Positions 55,800 to 64,000 of a stretch of DNA of 64,000 nucleotides are shown here, one piece after another (within the stretch, counting starts at the first letter, position 1; every line of letters begins with the position of its first letter). The notes beneath the pieces were generated by a model. The model did not search any database and was not told where the DNA came from. It saw nothing but the letters and a program-made list of their open reading frames with translations. This stretch comes from Lycorma delicatula. Its lineage: Eukaryota > Arthropoda > Insecta > Hemiptera > Fulgoridae. A program made the position numbers and the translations under genes. The stretch lies in assembly GCF_047948215.1 (NCBI RefSeq), contig NC_134456.1, positions 14,471,730 to 14,535,729 on the forward strand, read 5' to 3'.

Positions 55800-58700
55800 T
55801 GCAGTAAGACGTAATTATAAATACAATTATAAAATTAATTAGAGATTGAGGTCATACTATTTTACAGTAATAAATTTCTGCATTATTGTGATTTATCATT
55901 TTCTTTGTTTTATATTACTGGCCACAATGAAAAGTTGTATGACACAAACCATAATTAAATTTGTTATATTGTCAGTAGAGTTGGTGAGAGTTAACATGAA
56001 TAATTAAACACTCACCTTGGTCTTCATAGACAGTTATACTTGCCAATATTCATGTTAAAAATAATTGATTATTTTAGTCTTTTCTCCTGGAGATTTAACA
56101 ATGTAGTTGTCCTTAGCGACACTTTATTGTTCTCTGTTTTTATGCCTTGGTATATTTCAATTTGATTGGGTTCAAATCTGAATGGTATTGAGGTAAATGC
56201 ATTGCATATTTGCCAGTTCATTGATTTGGGAGGAAATAATTTGTGATTGGATAGTAAAATGTTGATTGTTGGAAGTGTCACTGATATACGAAAATTAAAA
56301 ATAACAGATTATATTTGTGATTTAACCTTACCTTATAATTAATTTAATTGTAAGTTATTACAAAATTGGATAAATTGTAAGTAAAGCTGCAATTAAATTA
56401 TGAAGAGTATTCTACAAATTAACTAGAACTAAATTACTAAAATAAAATTAATGATTTTGCTCAACTACAAAAATAAGTTTTTTTTTCTGCTCATAGCTCA
56501 TATTGAATAACAAAAATTAACGTAAACAGATTTTTAACTTAACAGTTAAATTTACTTTTACAAAAATCGTGTTACACATGATTAACACATTTAAAAAGTT
56601 TGTCATTTTTTTTTATTATGTTACTGTCTAACAGGATGCCATAACTTACAGATACTCGGTTGTTGCTTCTTCACCTATCACCATATTATGTACCCATTTG
56701 AAGTCCAATAATATTTGCACACACAAATGAAACCTTCACTCTGTTTGCTGCATGGACTGGCTATGTAATGAACATCGTTACAAATTTCATTTATAAGCGA
56801 TAAAATATTATATATTTAAAAAAGCACTAAAACATACAAATTTTGACTTTTTGAAGTCCAAATTTAAATTAGAATTGAAAAGTATTTTTATTTTAAGTAG
56901 ATTCTTAGAAATTAGGTGGGGGCCATTCAAAATTACTTAAACGAAAAAACCATTTCAAGAAAACTGCATCATTATAAAAATAGAAAAAGAATACAGAGAA
57001 ACAACAAAGTAAGTTTTCTAACTAATTTTGCTTGTGTGAAAATTTGAAAAATTAGAATGATTTCAAGGAGTATATCAATTATACTTGAATGATCCAAGAA
57101 TACTAATTGTACTGGATAATGGTAACAAAAAGTACCTTCAAGAAGTGTACAAGATCATGTAATTATCAAAAATCTTATTATTAAAATTTCTACTGAAAAG
57201 ATAACCAAACTGAAAATAATTATCAACTTGCTAACTCGCATATTTTATTATTTCACATCATAATTAATATTTTTATAAATACCTCTGTTTATATTTCAAA
57301 GTTGTAATTTGTATTAAGATACGCTAAATTAACTGTAAACAGTGTTATGAAGTCATAAACCGAATTTCATAATTGCAATATTTAAAAGTATTTGAGTAAA
57401 TAAGATCTTCCTACACCCAAATTATATAATGAATTATTTTGAGTAGATAATTCATAACATTTATTTGCATTTCATGCATTAAAAAAAAAACATGCATATA
57501 ATACTTATGCAGCCTAAAAAAAAGTTGTACTGAGAGTTATGTAATGAAGCCTGTATTGGAGCATGGTATGAAAAAATAAGCTGAAATTAATTATTTAAAT
57601 AGTTTCTCATTTTTTGTTTTACTTGTTAATAATATTGATTTATTATTAACATTAGCAGCCTTCTTCATAGAATTATTATGTTATCCTTATTTTATGTTTT
57701 AGACTGTTGTGTATTTGATTATAGTTAAAAAGTGATAATAAATGTTTTAAATAAACTTGATTATCCTGTAATAAGCAAATTAAATTTGATTTGTCATGCA
57801 TGTATCTATTCCCAGGAAGAATTTAAATCAAATCATCTGTTACCATTTATATAACACTGTTATCAAGAGGTAATATGGTTGAATGAGGGAGATATAATTG
57901 CCAATGTAGAATTGCTGATGATTTTGTCTAGAATCTCAACCCCTGTCTTTCGTTGTGGTACTCCTATTTATATTTCATTTTCTCAGTTTAGTAATAATGT
58001 AATTTTTCATTAAAACTTTCAAATTACAAGAAACCATCAAAGGAATTTCCTCTACAGAATAAAAAAAAAAAATTTATCACCTAAATCCACACATTTAAGT
58101 AAAGTAAATAACTGAATCAAAACACTGGATCTTTAGGTTCTACTAAATAATTAAAAATTACTTAAATCTCCATAAGTTCTTTTCAGTAGGAGCAAACCAA
58201 GGCAAAGAAAAGATTTAAAAAGAAAAAGAGAATAGATAAAATTAATTAAAATATATATATATTTTTTAATACATTAATAATAATAAAAAATAATAATAAA
58301 ATTAGAATACCGAAGAAAATTAACATGATAAAGGAATTCAAATAACATCACAGAAAATGTGATTACTAATAATTTTGTCAAACAAATAAGACATAGAAAA
58401 AAATACAGTAAATACATATTATATATAGGCATTAATAATAATATTTGTTTTGCAATATATATAATTATATAAACATACTAATAACAATTATAATTAATTA
58501 TAGTACAAGTTAAATAATTTTATAATTAAATAACTGTGACACATATTTAATACAATATTAATAAAAATGGAATATACAATTTAAAAATCGCTACAGTATT
58601 CTATAAACAACTTAATACTTTTTAAGTATTATTTTTAATATTTAAATATTTACAATAAAATTGATTAAAAAGTATTTAATTATTAATTTTTTAGTCATAT

Positions 58701-60554
58701 CATTAATATGTATGTATATATAGATTTAAAGTGAGCACCATAAATTATTACACATACAACCATTTTCTTTTCTTTTTTTTTAATATTATTTTTATTCTTT
58801 TTTTTTATGAACCTGTACCCACCAGATTTTTTTTCAAAATTTTTAATTATTAAAGTATAAAAAATTATTAATTCAATAATTATTTTAGGAATTAATTACA
58901 ATTAATGTGAACACTTTTTTCTTAACTATCATGAATAAGGATTTTCCTAACAATATTTTAGTTAAAAAAAAAATTACTCTTAGAATACTTGTAAACTCAG
59001 TTAAATAAAACAGAGAAATTATTTTTTTGTTTAAGATATATCATTTTCTGTTATGTTAATTTAGTGATATGTAAAAAGAGCTTTATAATTTATTCTGTGA
59101 AAAATTCTACCAGTTAATCTGTAAAAAAAAAGATGGATAAAACAGAAAGAAGGCAGAACACATGTTCAGGACTTCATCTCATCACTAGTTTATGGGTGGT
59201 GATCAACATAAACCTTAATTGATACATTACACTCATTTTTATTTCATGAAATAGCAGATAATGTACTTAGAATGTTAGGAAAAGCTGTTAAATCTATAGG
59301 CAGTGATTTCTGGTATTATTACCTGGTTTACATAAACCATGTAACAGACAGACCTAACTGTTTGTCAAAACTTTGCTTGAGTGAGCTATCCAAACATTTG
59401 AGAAATATTAGATTCAGTGGTACTGTCATCTGAGAACAGAGTATTATTAGCAGATTTATTAACAGCACTAATTTCACTAAAAAAAATTTGAAACTACATT
59501 TTTAATAACCTCCGTAGCAAAATCTGTACCTAATACAATTAAGGAAAATACGTAAATTGGGAATCCAAGCTAAAAAAATTGCAAATATATTATTAAAATA
59601 CAAAAAAAAAAATAAATAAATGGAAGAAAATTATATATTTGTTCACTGATCAGTATGATAATAAATAAAAAATAAAACCACTTTCTTTCCTTCAAGATAT
59701 TTTTTGAGTTATTATGTGGGTTAGTAGCGTTACAGGTAGTATTATTGATTAATGGCCCTTATCTTAAGAGTTTTAGTAACCACTTTGTTATGTGATCTAT
59801 ATTTTGTTTTTAAATTAAGTGTGGTTCCTATACTTGCCAAAGTTGTTTTCTGAACATATGTAATGTGGGTTTTACCTATATTTTTTTAAATGTCTATTTC
59901 TTCTAATTAGATTTTATATAGTCCTCAAAATATTGTTACAAGAGTAAGTGATTTCTTCAGACGAAATTATGGTAATGTATTAATATTGTGAAGTAGAAAA
60001 ACAGTTCAAAGTAGAATATTATTAAAAATGTAATATAATCAATATAATATAATATAATCAATAAATATAATGTAATATAGTTGGTCTGACTTGATTAATA
60101 TAAAAATATTTAGTGTAGTACTGACAGTAGCAGTACCACATATACAACAATGGTCAACATGATTTTTATCTCACGAGTACCAGTAGGTGTATTTAATGCG
60201 GTTTTTTATCCTGTTTTCAAATATGTATTCAGAATTACTCCATCATCCACATAATTTTTTAAAATATTTTTTCGTTCATTTGTCCATTGTCAAGTAAAAA
60301 GCTCCTACAGCATTGTAAATATGATGGGAACCAAATGAGCTAACTCAAAGGTAGCGTTACTACAGTTGTGCAGGTTCAGACGTGTATAGACATGTACAAA
60401 CGTGATCTAGTGTAGGACACATTCATCATAATGATGCCAGTTGTGAGATAGTAATGAATCAATAAACACGTCATTGTAAGTGTTTTGTGTGTCTGAATTA
60501 TTGTGTATTACATATTTACAACTTTATTTATTTTAATTAGTTGTTAGTTACAAA
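55800..60554. other. Region without a supported gene
   Basis: Strongly AT-rich, with many short A or T runs and TATA-type simple sequence (about 58245-58470 and 60030-60080). No conserved coding block was recognised on either strand. Confidence 0.55.
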
Positions 60555-62680
60555 ATGTCTAGAGTTTGTTTAAATCATCCTAACAATTTTTGTTATATAT
60601 GTGATGAAATGACGCTCAAGTCCCAAAGACGAAACCTTACTCCATTAGCGAAAAAGTGTTATGAACTTTATTTTGGGAGTAAAATCAGAGACCAAACAAG
60701 GGCCTGGGCCCCACATATCTGTTGTTTATTGTGTTCTAGAGTTTTCACTGCATGGAAAAATGGCACACACTACATGCCATTTGCTATCCCTATGATTTGG
60801 AGGGAACCCAAAGATCACTCTTCTGACTGTTATTTCTTTTTAACAAACATTAAAGGAATTATGTCAAAATTAAAACATACAGTGGTGTACCCTAACTTGT
60901 AATCTGCAATGAGACCAGTTGTGAGGAACTGCCCATACCAAAGCCTCCAAAACATGTGACATTAAATGAAGAGAGCTCAGAGTCTGATGGAAGTAAGGAA
61001 GAAAAAGAAATAGATTCTGGTGATACAACTTTTGAACAAAGCAGTTCATCTGAGCCTCATTTACTGATCCAAGAAAATCTTAAAGATCTCATGAGATTTA
61101 GAATTATTCAAAAAAACAGTCTGAAATGCTTACTTCCTGGCTAAAAGGATGGAATCTTCTTCAAAAGAATAGAAAGATATGTACTTATTGTAATCATCAT
61201 TCTGAATTTAAAGACTATTTTTCTGAAGAAAATGGCTTAGTGTTTTGTAGACATTTCTTCTCTTGGGAAAACACTTTGTAATAAACATAATCCAACAGAA
61301 TGGTGCTTGTTCATTGATTCCTCTAAAGAAGTTTAAAAGCTGTGTTTCTGCATAATGGAAATAAATTCCAATCAGTAGAGTGAGCCCAAGTACTTTGGCT
61401 CACTCTACTAATATGAAAGAAACATATGAAAACTTTAAATTTACGTTACAAAAGCTACAATATGCAGTATATGAATGGAGTATTTGTGGTGATTTGAAGG
61501 TAGTTACACTTTAGGAATCGCTCATTCCTTAATAGAAAAATGTGAAACCTGACCCATTGTGTAATCCTAGAAATGTGTATCTACCTCAGTTACAAATCAA
61601 ACTAGGATTAAAGAATTTTGTCAAGGCCATGGACAATAATCCTGGTTTCAAGTAATTAAAACAGAAGTTTCCTAAAATTAGTGATGTAAAAATGAAAGAA
61701 ATATTTGTGAGTCCACAAACATCATCACTAATGCATGATGAAAATTTTGATGAACTACTGAATCCAATGGAGAAAGCAGCTTGGCAAGCATTCAAAAATG
61801 TTACTCAGAGATTTTTGGGGAATTGAAAGGCGGAAAATTACTGCGATATTGTCAATGATCTTAAAAAAATTTAGGTAGTAAAATGTCCTTAAAGAATACT
61901 TTCTGGACTCGCACCTAAATTTCTTCCCAGAAAAAATTGATGCAGTGAGTGTTGAGCATGGGGAACACTTTCATCAGGATATTTCAGCTACGGAAAAGAG
62001 GTATCAAGGCAAATGGAATCCTAATATGCTGGGCAGTTATTGTTGGACCATCAAGAGGGATACTCCACAGGCAAAATATAGCAGAAAATCATCATTTCTT
62101 ACTTTCTAGGTGAGTCAAATGTTTGAATATTATGTAGTTAAGAATGCAGAAAATATTAAAATGTTTGAAATTATAAATGCTTGTCTCTCGGAAACCTTGT
62201 GTGATGGGGAAAACTGATATATTTGAATTCAGTAGAAAAAATACTATCAGGATCACATATTTTTCTTCCTGAGACAAAAAAAAATTCTTTTTAGTTGCCC
62301 AGTATAATCTTCAGTTGCATATGAAAGGAGTTTCTTTACTGGTTCAAGGCAGACACACCATTACCAACAGTACTACCTGCTACACCATTGCAGAAAAGGC
62401 TGCATTAGTAGTATCTTTTATAAGGTTTTTTCAAAGAACAGACAGACTAACGTTAAAAAGAAAGCTAAAAGCTACTTCTCAGAGGGTACCAATAATGAAT
62501 AAAAGATGTCTTGTAGTTTCCAGCAATAAACATTAATAGAAAGAACTCATAATTTGATCACCTTGCTCATTTACTAAGGAGAGCAGATTACAAAATTAAA
62601 TATAGTGATGCAGAGGACCTTCTCTTATTAAAATTGATGTATGAAACCTTCTGTTTAATGTTATACAACCCAGGTGTAAG
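60555..62680 (+). mobile_element. Decayed multicopy arthropod repeat protein (second family)
   Basis: The first 115 codons are open: CLNHPNNFCYICDEMTL (Cys-rich start), then LAKKCYELYFGSKI, then WAPHICCLLCSRVFTAWKNG, then FAIPMIWREPKDHSSDCYFF. After a break, KHTVVYPNL and EPHLLIQENLKDL lead to SEMLTSWLKGWNLL and WRLF-like text. SVP-A-STNMKETYEN, EWSICGDLKV, QIKLGLKNFVKAMD and SDVKMKEIFVSPQ follow. Then come LLNPMEKAAWQAFKNV and EHGEHFHQDISATEKRYQGK, with LGSYCWTIKR at about 62025. This block order matches a family present in many copies in arthropod genomes. Its C2C2 finger-like N-terminus and repeat nature suggest a transposon gene, class not assigned. Frameshifts and a deletion near 61500-61560 disable it. 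Assignment past 62100 is uncertain. Confidence 0.6.
61374..61409. repeat. Near-perfect 36-bp snap-back palindrome in the repeat ORF
   Basis: AGTAGAGTGAGCC (61374-61386) pairs exactly with 61397-61409. The centre AAGTACTT is itself palindromic, with one mismatch between. The right arm fits the protein (LAHST before NMKETYEN), while the left arm is extra. Confidence 0.85.
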
Positions 62681-63822
62681 ACAGTTCTTTTTACCTAAAT
62701 ACTAGTGTATATAAAATTATAAATTCAACTTCATAATTATTTGTCATCAAAAATTAATACTGTATATGCTAACTGAATAGATTTCTCTTAAAATAAAAAA
62801 ATAGCTGATAATATTTAAAATTCAGAAGTGATTTTTTTTCTTTATATTATATAGAAAGATTTTTTATAAGTACATTAAACAAAATTTTAATAAAGTTAGA
62901 ATTATGAAAAAAAATAATAATTTTGAAGATAGTAATTTCAATCCCCTTTACTTGAAATTACAATTCATTACATCATAAAACATTAATTTCTTTTAAAAAT
63001 AAAATACTGCACCCTCATACTTTTGCATTCACCTTAAGGGAAATTACTAAATATCCAGAAAATTCTATTTCTGTTTTTATTTCTATTTGAATACAAAATT
63101 ATGTAAAAACAATGTTTACAAAAATAAACACAATGTTTTGTAAAAATTTTATACAAATATTTATAGCCAAGCTTTTTCAAAAAGCCTACAGGTTTATCAT
63201 AGCTACTAAACAGAATAATTATTATTACTCGGCCTAATGATAAAGAGTTGTACCATAAAATACCCGCTGAATTTTTTTTGTCATATAATTATGTGGTTTA
63301 CATAGTTGAGGAAATATAATAATTTAGTACAAGTTCTTGCATCAGAAAGGAAAATAAACACTTTTAGTTTTTGTTTTGTACTAGCAAATGTAACTATGAA
63401 ATTAAAAAAAAATTCATCCTGATAACTGGTTTAGGAAAAATCACAAATATTTCACGTGTACCTAAAATGTACTTTAATTAGTAAAGCTAATGATATAATT
63501 TTGAAAACAATTAGTTATGAACACAGAAAGATAAAAACACAAAAAAATATACACAAATGGTTGTACTGAATTTGCTGAAAAGTGTAAATTTTATGTATAT
63601 ATGTATTGTTCAAAGTGCCAATAAATGTCAGTGGCAATATTAATGCTGTTATTTGAAAGATAAGAAATATATAGCGCATAGGAGGGACAACATTGCTCAT
63701 ATCCACAGCATACTTTAAGCTGCAAGTCCCTGGGTGGGTAAAATGAGCAATAATGCTGGCATAAAACACTTCAGTACGAACAAAAAAAGAAGCTCTTCTT
63801 AGATCTAAAAAAACTATGAAAA
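62681..63822. other. Region without a supported gene
   Basis: AT-rich. No conserved coding block was found. 63680-63780 is slightly GC-richer and may be the leader of the element that follows. Confidence 0.5.
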
Positions 63823-64000
63823 ATGGTAAAAATTATGCAATGGAACATAGGTGGCCTTCACCACAAAAAATGACAGACATAAAAATGTCAACATCATTCT
63901 AATCAATGGCCAATATCACAGAAAAAAATGTGCAATACTACAAAACCAAGGGCTATAGCTTGTACCCCTTTATAAAGCTCAACAGATAGCAACTGGTATT
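63823..64000 (+). mobile_element. Possible start of a LINE endonuclease, cut by the window edge
   Basis: MVKIMQWNIGGLHHKK followed by a stop, then in other frames KTKGYSLYPF. QWNIxGL and the KGYSLY block are the usual opening of apurinic-type endonucleases in jockey/I LINEs. Only about 180 bases are visible. Confidence 0.35.

Noticed and set aside
1..64000. CRISPR array, phage or bacterial defence system, viral integration
   Set aside because: No spaced direct-repeat array, no compact operons and no viral structural genes were found. Everything coding is either a host gene or a transposon relic.

Overview
This window looks like AT-rich nuclear DNA from an insect, most likely hemipteran-like (inference). 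The evidence is a large intron-rich gene with GT-AG splice sites, a nuclear gene for a mitochondrial complex III subunit, tRNA-derived SINEs and dense mariner, hAT and LINE relics. I see no bacterial operon, CRISPR array, tRNA gene or rRNA gene.

Two host genes can be supported. The first fills positions 638-37265 on the minus strand. It is a complete 10-exon DNAJC7-type (TPR2) co-chaperone of 498 residues, with arrays of TPR repeats and a C-terminal J domain carrying HPD. The exons join in frame from ATG to stop. The second is a small intron-less ORF at 53281-53463 (+), encoding a 60-residue homologue of UQCR10/QCR9, ubiquinol-cytochrome c reductase subunit 9. The two genes share no pathway; they are simply neighbours.

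Nearly everything else is mobile DNA in several states of decay. The DNAJC7 introns hold a LINE relic (intron 9), mariner relics (introns 8, 6, 3 and 1), and a hAT element with a mariner and a SINE tail nested inside it (intron 4). Intron 2 holds a transposase-like arthropod repeat, abutting a mariner that was itself split by a SINE. Intron 1 also holds a full SINE with a 16-bp target duplication and a second SINE tail. Between the genes lie a mariner (39.6-40.7 kb), an internally deleted mariner with both ends intact (40.69-41.60 kb), a 5'-truncated LINE with an RNase H domain (47.2-50.8 kb), and the C-terminal end of another LINE (50.9-51.4 kb). Right of UQCR10 are a diverged tandem duplication (55.47-55.80 kb), a second multicopy arthropod repeat family (60.5-62.7 kb) and possibly the start of another LINE at the window edge.

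The least expected signal is a scatter of near-perfect snap-back inverted repeats with 9-17 bp arms and very short loops. Three of them interrupt otherwise readable transposon coding sequence. They look like scars of replication template switching rather than transposon ends.
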